Part shown: positions 1 through 7,632 of the stretch, in pieces
Numbering within the stretch: position 1 is the first letter of the stretch
Layout: every line of letters begins with the position of its first letter
Assembly: GCA_017478205.1 (NCBI GenBank)
Contig: JAFVDZ010000055.1
Span: 1 to 46,057 of the forward strand
From: Spirochaetales bacterium
GTDB lineage: Bacteria > Spirochaetota > Spirochaetia > Sphaerochaetales > Sphaerochaetaceae
Direction of reading: 5' to 3'
DNA: 46,057 nt
The notes under the pieces: generated by a model
The model's database searches: none
Told to the model about the DNA's origin: nothing
What the model saw: the letters and a program-made list of their open reading frames with translations, nothing else
Program-made: the position numbers and the translations under genes

Positions 1-22
1 ATGGATAAGAAAAAGTAAAGGC

Positions 23-544
23 TCAATGAGCAAGAGAATTGACCTTATCGAGGATAATCTTGACAATTTCCTCTGGATTCTTGTCATCTGTGTCGATTAC
101 AAGGTCTGCAATAGAGGTATCAGAATTGTCGATATTGTAAATCCTCTTGTATCGTGCACTATCGTGCAGGTCTCTTCCTTCTGTCTCCTTGATCCTGTCC
201 TCAAGCACTCCACCTTCTCTCTTGAAGACTCTCAAAGCTCTAGTCTCAGCCTTAGCTTTCAGATACACCTTGAGATCAGCATCCTTCAGCATCCAGATTG
301 CAAGTCTTGAGCCAAGAACACAATTCTCTTCGGCCATTGCCATCTCAACCTGTCTCATATCAAGCTCACGGTCGATATTGTCATCTGTTTCTGCCAGCTT
401 GCAGAAATCCCAGAACTCTATCTTCTTCTCCTTTGCCAACTGGCGGAAAGTGAAGTTAATTAGCTTGTAGCCAAGCTTTTCACTTAAAAGAGTGCTTACT
501 GTTGTGTTTCCACATCCAGATTTAGAGCTAATTGCAATTCTCAT
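23..544 (-). CDS. Cytidylate kinase-like P-loop protein (COG1102 type)
   Basis: A 173-residue protein of the short, archaeal-type (d)CMP kinase shape, expected to phosphorylate CMP/dCMP in the cytosol. The N-terminus starts a beta strand (MRIAIS) followed by a P-loop-like SGCGNTT at about residues 9-15. An RD motif and a later lid-like segment rich in Arg/Glu (REGGVLEDR, about 109-117) follow. The normal Walker A Lys is replaced by Asn, so either this is a divergent nucleotide-binding site or the activity differs from a standard kinase. The start overlaps the stop of the upstream yicC-like gene by 4 nt (ATGA), which places it third in a murC-yicC-kinase operon. A second, unrelated cytidylate-kinase-like protein lies at 5841-6482. 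Kinase-fold assignment is fairly sure; the substrate is inferred. Confidence 0.7.
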   Translation of the reverse strand: MRIAISSKSGCGNTTVSTLLSEKLGYKLINFTFRQLAKEKKIEFWDFCKLAETDDNIDRELDMRQVEMAMAEENCVLGSRLAIWMLKDADLKVYLKAKAETRALRVFKREGGVLEDRIKETEGRDLHDSARYKRIYNIDNSDTSIADLVIDTDDKNPEEIVKIILDKVNSLAH

Positions 545-1410
545 TCTATATTCCTTATCTGTTCTCTTATATTTTCAAGATGGTCTTTCATCTTAACGGT
601 CTCAAGATTGATCTCGGCAAGCTGGCTCTTGCTTGCTGTTGTATTCACTTCCCTATTCATCTCCTGGCAAAGGAAATCGATACGCTTTCCTACACTCTCA
701 TCTAGTTCGAGGAGTCTGAAATACTCCTTGAGGTGAGTTCTGAGCCTGTTCTGTTCCTCATTGATGGAATACTTCACAAGAAGTGTTCCTACTTCCTGAA
801 GAAGTCTATCTTCATCGACCTTCGAACTGTCCATGAGTTCGTTATACTTTGTAAGCAGTAGATTTTTGAAGTAATCTTCGATAGAGGAAATCTTCTCTGC
901 AATCCTATCATTGCATTCCTGGAAAGCGAGGCCCAACTTCTTAAGATCCTTTCTTGTTCCTTCCCCTTCTCTCCTCTTCGACTCCTCGAACATCTTCAGA
1001 GCACCATCAAGACACTGTTCAAGTGCTTCACGATATTTCTCAGAGTTCCTTTCACTTGTGCTAGTGACAAGACCCTCAATCGAAAGAAGATCGGAAGCTG
1101 AGAGAGACACAGGATAACCTGTAATCTTTTCAATCTCACTAAAGGCATCGGCATACATTTTCACTGCCTCTCTGTCAACATTTACCTTGACATTAGTCTC
1201 AAGCACCTTGAGACGGCAGAAAACCTCTACCTTTCCTCTTGAAGCAACCTTTGAAATCTTTTCGTCTATCATAGCCTCAAAAGGATTGAGAATGTTGCTG
1301 ATGTTATGCTGGATATCAAGATAGCGATTATTGTAGCTCTTGATCTCAACTTCTAGAGAAAAATTCTCATTGCTCTGGCTCATATAGCCATAGCCAGTCA
1401 TACTTTTCAT
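541..1410 (-). CDS. yicC: YicC family endoribonuclease-like protein
   Basis: A 289-residue protein with the typical YicC opening MKSMTGYG, the N-terminal YicC domain (about 1-155) and the C-terminal DUF1732 domain (about 200-289) ending in the conserved region around CQEMNREVNT and MKDHLENIREQI. YicC proteins are implicated in RNA turnover; E. coli YicC has been described as an endoribonuclease. Length is normal for the family. It overlaps the MurC-type gene upstream by 4 nt and the kinase-like gene downstream by 4 nt, so translation of the three is probably coupled. Many bacteria keep yicC next to a nucleotide kinase (gmk); here a CMP-kinase-like gene takes that place. Confidence 0.9.
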   Translation of the reverse strand: MKSMTGYGYMSQSNENFSLEVEIKSYNNRYLDIQHNISNILNPFEAMIDEKISKVASRGKVEVFCRLKVLETNVKVNVDREAVKMYADAFSEIEKITGYPVSLSASDLLSIEGLVTSTSERNSEKYREALEQCLDGALKMFEESKRREGEGTRKDLKKLGLAFQECNDRIAEKISSIEDYFKNLLLTKYNELMDSSKVDEDRLLQEVGTLLVKYSINEEQNRLRTHLKEYFRLLELDESVGKRIDFLCQEMNREVNTTASKSQLAEINLETVKMKDHLENIREQIRNIE

Positions 1411-2735
1411 AGTTTTTCCTTCAGTTCAATTATCTTGTCAATTAGAAAGCGATTGTTACCGGCTCCCATGGTAATACATACGTCTCCCCTTTTCAAGAAA
1501 GATGAGACAAAGGTTAAGCACTCAGCTTCGTTAGGTATATATAGATAGTTGTCTCTACTCTTTTTCTCCCAGATTCTTTCAATCAGAAGTCTTGATGAAT
1601 CATAGGAAGAGACATCTCCTCTTGCAGAGCTGTATACACTTTGCAAGAGGAGAATATCAGATAATGAAAGTGAGGATGCAAAATCATCAAGCAGAGCCTC
1701 AGTCCTTGATGATGTATGAGGCATGAAGATGACAACAAGTCTACTTTCTGGATAACGCATCCTTAGGTTTTCAATTGACACTCTGATTTCACTTGGATGG
1801 TGTGCATACTCATCGATATAGACAATTCCATCCTGTTCTTTAACAACCTCATTTCTTGCTGCGATCTGGCAAGGCACATCAAGCAAGGATGTTATCTTTT
1901 TAAATTCATCCATCAAAGTCTTTTCATCGAATTCAAGCTTGAGACTCATGAGAGATACACAAAGAGAGGCTGCAATATAGTCTTCAGCTATCTTGCGGCT
2001 CATAAAAAAAGCAAGTGAATCAACATCATAGGAAGTGTTCATCCCATAGTAGATCACTCTGATATCCTTCCTTTCTTCTCTCCAAACATCCACAAGAGCC
2101 TTGATGGACGAATGAGCAATGACGACAGCGTTTCGTTCAAGGGATACAAACCTTTTATGGAAAGCCTCTCTTACCGCAGATATATCCTTGAAGTAATCAG
2201 GATGATCGAATTCTATGTTGGTAATGACAAGGATACTAAGAGAATAAAGTAAAAAGTGCTCCTGATACTCACAGGCTTCGATCAGAAGATAATCATCACC
2301 TGAATGATATGAAGTTTTCTTATCTTTCAGAAATGAACCATATATAGATCCACCCTTGATGCCAAGCTTTTCCATTAGATAAGAGGAAACTGCAGCTGTT
2401 GTTGTCTTTCCATGTGTTCCCGATATACCTGCTGTAAGACGTGCAAGAGATAGCTCTCTAAGCATTTCAGGATAAGACAAAGAAAGGATTTGTCCTTTCC
2501 TTGCTTCATCCATTGCTCTGATGCTCCTCTTTTCAAAGGCAGAGGAGTATATGAGCAAATCTATTTCATCTGGTAGAGATGATGAGAGAGGAAGAATTGG
2601 AATGCTAGATAAAAGTGGGGATGTGAAGAAATCTTCATCGACGTCCATGCCGATTATCTCATGGCCGCCCTTTTTCAGGAAAGATGCCAGATGGCTCATA
2701 CCTGTTCCCTTAATTCCAATCAACAAAATCCTCAT
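1407..2735 (-). CDS. murC: UDP-N-acetylmuramate--L-alanine ligase (MurC-type Mur ligase)
   Basis: A 442-residue Mur ligase expected to add L-Ala to UDP-MurNAc in cytosolic peptidoglycan precursor synthesis. It has the N-terminal Rossmann segment (GIKGTGMSHLA, about 7-17), the ATP-binding P-loop GTHGKTTT (about 105-112), the carbamylated-Lys/metal region and an ITNIEFDHPDYF motif (about 190), and a C-terminal domain with HHPSEI (about 307). That order and length fit MurC; the muropeptide ligase Mpl is the closest alternative, because the EACEY segment differs from the classic MurC EADESD. An AGGTG element lies about 12 nt before the ATG. It is the first gene of the murC-yicC-kinase operon and sits just after the terminator of the zinc-ribbon gene. 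Confidence 0.8.
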   Translation of the reverse strand: MRILLIGIKGTGMSHLASFLKKGGHEIIGMDVDEDFFTSPLLSSIPILPLSSSLPDEIDLLIYSSAFEKRSIRAMDEARKGQILSLSYPEMLRELSLARLTAGISGTHGKTTTAAVSSYLMEKLGIKGGSIYGSFLKDKKTSYHSGDDYLLIEACEYQEHFLLYSLSILVITNIEFDHPDYFKDISAVREAFHKRFVSLERNAVVIAHSSIKALVDVWREERKDIRVIYYGMNTSYDVDSLAFFMSRKIAEDYIAASLCVSLMSLKLEFDEKTLMDEFKKITSLLDVPCQIAARNEVVKEQDGIVYIDEYAHHPSEIRVSIENLRMRYPESRLVVIFMPHTSSRTEALLDDFASSLSLSDILLLQSVYSSARGDVSSYDSSRLLIERIWEKKSRDNYLYIPNEAECLTFVSSFLKRGDVCITMGAGNNRFLIDKIIELKEKL

Positions 2736-2764
2736 GTTTAAAAGTTACACCTATTTTTGAAAAT

Positions 2765-2791
2765 AAAAAACCGAGAGCATTTCACTCCCGG
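2765..2791 (-). terminator. Intrinsic terminator of the zinc-ribbon gene
   Basis: On the minus strand a 7-bp stem (CCGGGAG paired with CTCTCGG, one G-U pair) is followed by six T. It lies about 30 nt after the stop of the 54-residue zinc-ribbon gene and just before murC. Confidence 0.8.
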
Positions 2792-2820
2792 TCAACATTC
2801 TCTTCGCGTCCGAAAAGAAC

Positions 2821-2985
2821 TTACTTCTTGAGCTTAGCGTTGCACTGCTTACAGATCATGAGCTTTGCACCGTCCTGCTCTACTTCGTAAAGACACTTGA
2901 TCTCAGTTCTCTTGCAGATTGGGCAAGTTGCTCTACCGTTGTTAGCGAGCTCTCTGATACCAGTACCTCTATGTGCTTTGGACAT
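2821..2985 (-). CDS. Small zinc-ribbon protein, 54 residues
   Basis: Starts MSKAHRGTGI and ends NAKLKK. It contains two CxxC knuckles, Cys21/Cys24 (CPIC) and Cys45/Cys48 (CKQC), plus an extra Cys31, giving a compact zinc ribbon with a basic N-terminus and C-terminus. A strong ribosome-binding site (AAGGAG) lies 6 nt before the ATG, and an intrinsic terminator follows, so the ORF is well supported despite its size. Basic ends plus a zinc ribbon suggest binding to RNA, DNA or the ribosome, but I do not recognise a named family and assign no function. It lies 83 nt downstream of a two-TM protein gene on the same strand and may be co-transcribed with it. Confidence 0.8.
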   Translation of the reverse strand: MSKAHRGTGIRELANNGRATCPICKRTEIKCLYEVEQDGAKLMICKQCNAKLKK

Positions 2986-3068
2986 ATTCTACTCCTTAAG
3001 GTTGAATTTTTGCGCTTTTATGACTGTAAGGTTTTAAACAATGCTTGTCAACAAGAAAGCAAAAATCC

Positions 3069-3455
3069 CTACTCCTCATCACTCTTCTTTTCTTCTTCTG
3101 AAGCTTCTTCCTTCTTTTCTACGACTACTTCAGCCACTTCTTCCTTGCTTTCAACTTTTTCAGAAGCATCCATTACCTTTTCAGCTTCCTCTGTCTTCTT
3201 CTCAGCTGGATTCTTTACAGCCAAGTATGCAAAGACACAGACAAGGACAATTCCGAGAACGAATGCCATATGGGAGAAAGCAGAAAGGATCTGATTCATA
3301 GCACTGTTCTTGACTACTATCTGAGTGTAGCTATAGCCAAAGCCTTCATAGTGAACCTTCTGAAAACCAGATGCGATAGCACAGGCCTTCAGGATAAAAC
3401 TACTTACCAATGAGATGATCGAAAGGATCAATGTAACGATTGTACTTCTTTTCAT
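3069..3455 (-). CDS. Two-TM membrane protein with acidic/lysine-rich tail
   Basis: A 128-residue protein starting MKRSTIVTLIL. Hydrophobic segments lie at about 5-28 and 62-84, and the last 40 residues are an almost pure Glu/Lys/Ala/Val tail (for example KKEEASEEEKKSDEE) that should be disordered or helical and cytosolic. I chose the ATG at 3455 because it overlaps the upstream stop codon as TAATG and has AAAGGTGG just before it; the same frame stays open for another 20 codons upstream, but these lie inside the preceding gene. No family recognised. Translation is probably coupled to the methyltransferase-like gene upstream. Confidence 0.7.
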   Translation of the reverse strand: MKRSTIVTLILSIISLVSSFILKACAIASGFQKVHYEGFGYSYTQIVVKNSAMNQILSAFSHMAFVLGIVLVCVFAYLAVKNPAEKKTEEAEKVMDASEKVESKEEVAEVVVEKKEEASEEEKKSDEE

Positions 3456-4093
3456 TATTTTGCCACCTTTGTACATATTATAGATACAGCACGCCCAAGG
3501 CCATCTGTTGTACACTCCTCAAGTCCCTTGAAGGCAAAGCCAATTACCTTAAGTGTCTCCATAAGATCTTGAACTGTATAGACCTTCCAGCGATGCTTTA
3601 TTTCACTTTGATACCAAACCTCTATCTCCTTAGCAGGCCCAACTACAGGGCTAATCGCATCCTGGAATGTCAGGATAAAGGTTCCATTCACCTTCAGATG
3701 ATCATAGACATCGAATAGATGCTTAACAGCATCACTTTTTTCGATCGAGTTGATATATAGAGGTGAGTAGATAAAATCATAATTTCCATCGATAGTTTGA
3801 ACGAGCTTTACAGTGCATTCCTGATCTGTGTTGTACCTGAAGTCTTCAATAAACTCCCTATCTAAACACAGAGCATCCACATTGTCACACAGCTCTCTCA
3901 TGACCAGTGAAGGAATCAGGCCATATTTTCCAAGCGACAGGGCCCTTGAATCCTTCTTGATATTACCTATCTGCCCTTCAAGTGCCTCATAGAGGTTCGT
4001 GTTGTCACTGATCCAGGCTTTGAATTCATTTACCATATCTTGAATATATTCAATTTCAGATAGCTCGTGCAGATTTTCACTGAAAAAACACAT
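3455..4093 (-). CDS. Class I SAM methyltransferase-like protein (degenerate)
   Basis: A 212-residue protein with a Rossmann-like order: a beta-strand/loop ALSLGKYGLIPSLV (about 51-64) where motif I should be, an acidic strand end (LCLDREF, about 75-81), YDFIYSPLYI (about 105-114) as motif IV, and a long helix followed by VNGTFILTF (about 134-142) typical of the post-IV strand. The SAM-binding glycine motif is weak (LGKYG rather than GxGxG), so catalytic competence is uncertain. It begins a minus-strand cluster with the two-TM protein (1-nt overlap) and possibly the zinc-ribbon gene. It diverges from the FKBP gene with 73 nt between the starts. Confidence 0.55.
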   Translation of the reverse strand: MCFFSENLHELSEIEYIQDMVNEFKAWISDNTNLYEALEGQIGNIKKDSRALSLGKYGLIPSLVMRELCDNVDALCLDREFIEDFRYNTDQECTVKLVQTIDGNYDFIYSPLYINSIEKSDAVKHLFDVYDHLKVNGTFILTFQDAISPVVGPAKEIEVWYQSEIKHRWKVYTVQDLMETLKVIGFAFKGLEECTTDGLGRAVSIICTKVAK

Positions 4094-4166
4094 TTTTCTC
4101 TATTCTTTCTACAGTACTTTAATTTTTTCTTGTTTATCATTACATTGATATCAAGGAGATCAATCA

Positions 4167-5402
4167 ATGTTTAAGAAAACAATCCTTTCAATTCTTCTTA
4201 TTGCAGTCCTTACAACAGGACTTTTTGCTTTTGGCTCCAAGGAACAGGTAGTCAAGAATGTACCTGTTTACGTTCAGTCAATTGAAAAGAATAAGAAAAA
4301 CTATATTATAAGTGGTGAAGACGAGAGTGGTTCAGTCAATGAATATACTCTCGAAAAGAACAAGAATACCAAGAGTTTTGCATTTGAATCAGTAAAGGAA
4401 GGCTCTGTTCTAATTCTTGACATCTCCGACAAGGGAAATGTCTTGAATATCCAGGACAAGACTATCGATTACAAGAACAAATCATATTCGGTTCAGTTCC
4501 CAAGCCAGAAGAAAGCTACAATCTGGCAAATCGAGAAGCCAGTAGAGCTCAAGGACCGCTTCAGCTATGCATATGGCTTCCAGTTCTTCGTAAGCAACGC
4601 ACAGCAAGGCGTGACATTCAATGCAAAGTATCTTGCAAGAGGTATTCTTGATACTGTAGCAGAAAGAGAGAACCTATTCGCAGCTGATGATTTCATGCCT
4701 ATCCTCGATAGCTACATGAAGGGCGAAAAGACTATGCAGAGCATCGATGAGACAATGCTTCCAAAATCACTTGATGAAGTCATTGCCCTTACAAAGAGTG
4801 AAAACGAATTCGATATCTACTCATATGCACTTGGCTACTACTTCACAGTTTACTTCATGGTCTACAATGGTATCGAACTTGATGCTCAGCGCTTTGCAGA
4901 AGGTGCGATCACAGCACTTTATGATATCGAACATGTAATGACAGATGAGGAGATCACAAGCTCTATCGAAGAGTACTACAACATCCTCATAGCCCGTCAG
5001 GAAGAAATGCTCAAGGAACTTGCAGCATACAACCTCAAAGAAGCCGAGAGCTTCCTTGAAGAGAATAAAAAGAATGCAGATGTTATCATTACAGAATCTG
5101 GCCTTCAATATATCGTCAAGGAAAAGGGTTCAGGTGCAAGACCAACAAATGAAAGCACAGTCAATGTCGACTACCGTCTCACAGATCTTACTGGCGAGGT
5201 TATCGATGAAAATGAAAATATCAGCTTCCCACTCTCTGGTGTTGTTCCAGGCTTTGCAGAAGCAGTTTCACTGATGCGTGTGGGCGATAAGATCACATGC
5301 TATGTACATCCATCTTTGGGTTATGGAGAAATGGGAACTCAGACAATCCAGCCAAACACACTTCTCATTTTCGACATTACTCTAAATTCGATTGAAAAGT
5401 AA
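4167..5402 (+). CDS. Exported FKBP-type peptidyl-prolyl isomerase with two FKBP_N-like units
   Basis: A 411-residue protein with a signal peptide (residues 1 to about 21, ...TTGLFAFG) and so a predicted periplasmic or anchored location. Residues 25-110 form a beta-rich region of unknown type. Two segments look like the Mip/FkpA dimerisation domain FKBP_N: about 129-185 (FSYAYGFQF...) and about 215-300 (YSYALGYYF..., ending in a long helix). The catalytic FKBP domain follows at about 308-411, with VNVDYRL, VVPGFAEAVSLMRVGDK, LGYGE and PNTLLIFDI. The floor Trp of FKBP is Phe here. It should catalyse cis-trans isomerisation of Xaa-Pro bonds in envelope proteins. AAGGAG lies 7 nt before the ATG, and a strong terminator follows. 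Confidence 0.88.
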   Translation: MFKKTILSILLIAVLTTGLFAFGSKEQVVKNVPVYVQSIEKNKKNYIISGEDESGSVNEYTLEKNKNTKSFAFESVKEGSVLILDISDKGNVLNIQDKTIDYKNKSYSVQFPSQKKATIWQIEKPVELKDRFSYAYGFQFFVSNAQQGVTFNAKYLARGILDTVAERENLFAADDFMPILDSYMKGEKTMQSIDETMLPKSLDEVIALTKSENEFDIYSYALGYYFTVYFMVYNGIELDAQRFAEGAITALYDIEHVMTDEEITSSIEEYYNILIARQEEMLKELAAYNLKEAESFLEENKKNADVIITESGLQYIVKEKGSGARPTNESTVNVDYRLTDLTGEVIDENENISFPLSGVVPGFAEAVSLMRVGDKITCYVHPSLGYGEMGTQTIQPNTLLIFDITLNSIEK

Positions 5403-5422
5403 TCGCGTGGCCTAGATAAAAT

Positions 5423-5466
5423 AAGTCGTGAAATGGACACTTCAGTCCAGGACACGACTTTTTTTA
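5423..5466 (+). terminator. Intrinsic terminator after the FKBP gene
   Basis: AAGTCGTG pairs with CACGACTT (5453-5460), with an inner TGGAC/GTCCA stem, then a run of T. It lies between two convergent genes and overlaps the end of the minus-strand YhcH-like gene by a few bases. Confidence 0.9.
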
Positions 5467-5844
5467 TATATGGAAGGTTACATCCTTGATTTCAACAGGA
5501 AGGTTTACACTTACACAGCGTCTATAACTTCCTTCAGAGAGAGCAAGAAAGCGACCTTCGGAAAGAATGAACACCTTCTCATGATCAAGAGTTGAAACTA
5601 TCTGCTCACCCTCCAGTGTTACAAGCACAGCAACCTTATCTTTTGGCACTGTGAATTCAATTCCCTTCGAGGATGTAAGGGCTGTTTCGACTGTGTATGT
5701 TACATCTTTGTTTTCAGGACAAGAATACACTCCTGCCTTGTCCCTGTAAGGAATGGACCTGTCTAGGAGTGTAATTACATTGATTAGGTTCTTCAGAGCC
5801 GGAAGATAGCTCTCCAGCTCTGAAAGAGTATCGAAAATGATCAA
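5464..5844 (-). CDS. YhcH/YjgK/YiaL-like cupin protein (divergent)
   Basis: A 126-residue protein. The opening MIIFDTLSELESY and the following helix match the start of YhcH/YiaL (DUF386) proteins, and the C-terminal half (FTVPKDKVAVLVTLEGEQI..., then ...VEIKDVTFHI) fits the last strands of their cupin barrel. It is shorter than the usual 150 residues or so and lacks the conserved HRKYID-type segment, so metal and sugar-acid binding cannot be assumed. The start overlaps the stop of the upstream cytidylate-kinase-like gene by 4 nt (ATGA), so the two form an operon. Family assignment is tentative. Confidence 0.45.
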   Translation of the reverse strand: MIIFDTLSELESYLPALKNLINVITLLDRSIPYRDKAGVYSCPENKDVTYTVETALTSSKGIEFTVPKDKVAVLVTLEGEQIVSTLDHEKVFILSEGRFLALSEGSYRRCVSVNLPVEIKDVTFHI

Positions 5845-6482
5845 ATTGTAGTTCCCTTATGTCTCTTGTGGATTTCGGTAAAGCTTATAATCTGATCGAC
5901 ACAGCCGTCAATTCCCAAAAGTGAGCTATCAAGAGAAAGATCATAGGTTCTGCACATTCCCCACTTCTGATCTGAATAGTAGTTATAGAAGTTGGCTCTA
6001 CTCTTATCATTCTTGAGGCAATAGTCCTCAGCCTTCGCCGCCTCTACCTGGTAGACATTGACAGCTCTCTCAACTCTTGACTCTATAGGTGCATGAACAA
6101 AGACTGAAATCACATCTGGGTTATCTCTCAGAACGTAGTCAGCACAACGACCAATGATTACACAGGAGCCCTGCTCTGCAACCTTCTTGATAGTCTTGCT
6201 TGTGATCAAGAAAAGTTGATCGTTGAGAGGCATCTCATTGTAGCCAATTGCGCCAGTTCGCATTGGATAGTTGCCCATCACAAGTGAATAAAGCAGCATT
6301 GATGCTGGTTTCTCATCTGCATTGTGGAAAAGTGATTCACTAAGTCCACTATCCTTACTTGCCATAGTAAGAATTTCCTTATCGTAGTAAGGAATTCCAA
6401 GTCTCTTGGATAGAGCTTCTCCGACCTTTCTTCCCCCACTGCCAAACTGTCTGCCAATACAATAAATAACCTTCTCTGCCAT
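5841..6482 (-). CDS. Cytidylate kinase-like family protein (PF13189 type)
   Basis: A 213-residue protein with the family signature CIGRQFGSGGRKVG (about 8-21), then the conserved LGIPYYDKEIL (about 28-38) and VIIGRCADYVL (about 108-118). This group resembles CMP kinase but has GSGGR in place of the Walker A GKS/T; the substrate is not settled for most members. A good ribosome-binding site (GGAGGG) precedes the ATG and a TATAAT box lies about 30 nt upstream. It forms a two-gene operon with the YhcH-like protein. Confidence 0.8.
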   Translation of the reverse strand: MAEKVIYCIGRQFGSGGRKVGEALSKRLGIPYYDKEILTMASKDSGLSESLFHNADEKPASMLLYSLVMGNYPMRTGAIGYNEMPLNDQLFLITSKTIKKVAEQGSCVIIGRCADYVLRDNPDVISVFVHAPIESRVERAVNVYQVEAAKAEDYCLKNDKSRANFYNYYSDQKWGMCRTYDLSLDSSLLGIDGCVDQIISFTEIHKRHKGTTI

Positions 6483-6572
6483 AATGCCCTCCAGTACTGA
6501 AATATATTATAGCAACCACTAAAGCGCTCAATAAAGTTTTTTTGCCTCAAATTCTTATCATAAAAGGCTCAA

Positions 6573-6702
6573 TCATAAATTTTGGGTGATTTGACATTTC
6601 TTTTCTGCTTTCTCGAAAGAATCAAGCAGTTCCTTGACATTGCCAATCTGATATTCCGTGAGCCTGCTTCCTGAGATAATCAATGAAATCGATCCCCTTC
6701 AT
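6573..6702 (-). pseudogene. Possible frameshifted small gene
   Basis: The 430-base stretch 6483-6912 has no intact gene. On the minus strand an ATG at 6702 with GGAG upstream begins MKGIDFIDYL and soon terminates. Another frame joins at that point and continues SGSRLTEYQIGNVKELLDSF... to a stop at 6573. Joined, the two would give about 40 sensible residues, which suggests a short gene broken by one frameshift. No family is recognised, and at this length the coding look could be chance. Confidence 0.25.
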
Positions 6703-6792
6703 GAGTTTGTCTCCTTTTTCAAATTCATGATAGGAGAGTTACCACAACATATGATGTCCTACTAAATCTCAAAAGTCACTGATTCTAAAATA

Positions 6793-6844
6793 TGCAATTA
6801 CAAAAACGCAATCATTTTACTTAACTTGTAATCATATGATTGCA
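6793..6844. promoter_or_regulatory. Palindromic operator-like repeats upstream of the antitoxin gene
   Basis: A perfect 12-bp palindrome AATCATATGATT lies at 6830-6841. Its half-site recurs as GCAATCAT (6808-6815) opposite ATGATTGC (6836-6843), with a weaker copy TGCAATTA at 6793-6800. Such repeats about 70 bp before a RelB-type antitoxin fit the usual autoregulation by the antitoxin or toxin-antitoxin complex. That role is inferred from position and symmetry. Confidence 0.5.
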
Positions 6845-6912
6845 TTTGCTACTCAGATGTAATACACTGAAGCTGAGAAAAGACACATTTACTACGATTG
6901 GAGGTAAAGAAA

Positions 6913-7191
6913 ATGGCAAGCACACTGGTCCAATTCCGAACAGAAGATACGGAAAAGCTGAAATCCATTCAGATTCTTGAAAAGTTGGGACTGTCACTTC
7001 CGGCATACCTTCGGATGTGCATGTCCAGACTGAATCAGGAAAACGGGATTCCTTTTAGCATGAAGCTGGGAGAAGAACAAAACCCCGGCATTCGCGCCCT
7101 GCAGAGAGCAAGCAGGATTGCCGAGGAGTATGGTATTTCCGATATGTCATTGGATGAAATCAACGCGGAAATAGCTGAAGCGAGAAAGTAA
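6913..7191 (+). CDS. RelB/DinJ-like antitoxin
   Basis: A 92-residue protein, MASTLVQFRT... . The N-terminal third looks like the ribbon-helix-helix of RelB/DinJ (a short strand, then helices around LKSIQILEKLGLSLPAYLRM, about 16-35), and the C-terminal tail is acidic and helical as expected for toxin wrapping. GGAGG lies 7 nt before the ATG. The frame is also open from a TTG five codons earlier, but that would put the ribosome-binding site inside the coding region. The stop is directly followed by the PIN toxin gene. Codon choice (AACCCC, CGCGCC) is more GC-rich than the neighbours, consistent with acquisition. Confidence 0.75.
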   Translation: MASTLVQFRTEDTEKLKSIQILEKLGLSLPAYLRMCMSRLNQENGIPFSMKLGEEQNPGIRALQRASRIAEEYGISDMSLDEINAEIAEARK

Positions 7192-7620
7192 GTGATTATG
7201 AAGTACTACGCAGTAATCGATACCAATGTCCTCGTTTCAGCAATGCTGAAGCACCACTCAGTCCCAGGAAGTATCATTGACCTGGCATTCGACGGCCCAA
7301 TCATTCCGGTCCTGAATGATGCAATTGAGAAGGAGTACCGGGAAGTCCTTTCACGCCCGAAGTTCCATCTCCCCACAGATCTGATCGAAGACCTCCTGTC
7401 TTCGTTTCATCAAAGGGGGCTTTATGTCAATGCAGAAAAACTCAATATTGAACTTCCCGACCCGAAAGACAGGGTCTTTTATGAAGTCGTCATGGAAGAA
7501 CGTAAGGAAGAGGATGCTTATCTAGTGACCGGCAATATCAAGCATTTCCCAGAAAAGCCATATGTAGTAACACCGAGAGAGATGCTGAATATCATATTGG
7601 AAGATTGGGAGAATTATTAG
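7192..7620 (+). CDS. PIN-domain toxin (COG1569 type)
   Basis: A 140- to 142-residue PIN-domain protein expected to be a metal-dependent RNase and the toxin partner of the preceding antitoxin. Visible PIN features are the first acidic strand VIDTNVLVSAML (about 8-19), a central Glu (EKEYREVLSR, about 47-56), and the C-terminal acidic cluster EEDAYLVTGNIKHFP (about 116-130). Two starts are possible: GTG at 7192, immediately after the antitoxin stop, or ATG at 7198; the antitoxin end supplies the ribosome-binding region for either. The pair sits beside a decayed transposase, a common setting for mobile toxin-antitoxin modules. Confidence 0.8.
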   Translation: MIMKYYAVIDTNVLVSAMLKHHSVPGSIIDLAFDGPIIPVLNDAIEKEYREVLSRPKFHLPTDLIEDLLSSFHQRGLYVNAEKLNIELPDPKDRVFYEVVMEERKEEDAYLVTGNIKHFPEKPYVVTPREMLNIILEDWENY

Positions 7621-7632
7621 ACATATCCATCA

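Noticed and set aside
1-18. Short plus-strand ORF MDKKK at the window edge
   Set aside because: Five codons, no upstream context and no ribosome-binding site can be seen.
1407-2735. Muropeptide ligase Mpl instead of MurC
   Set aside because: Both fit broadly; nothing indicates peptidoglycan recycling here, so MurC is the simpler call, with moderate confidence.
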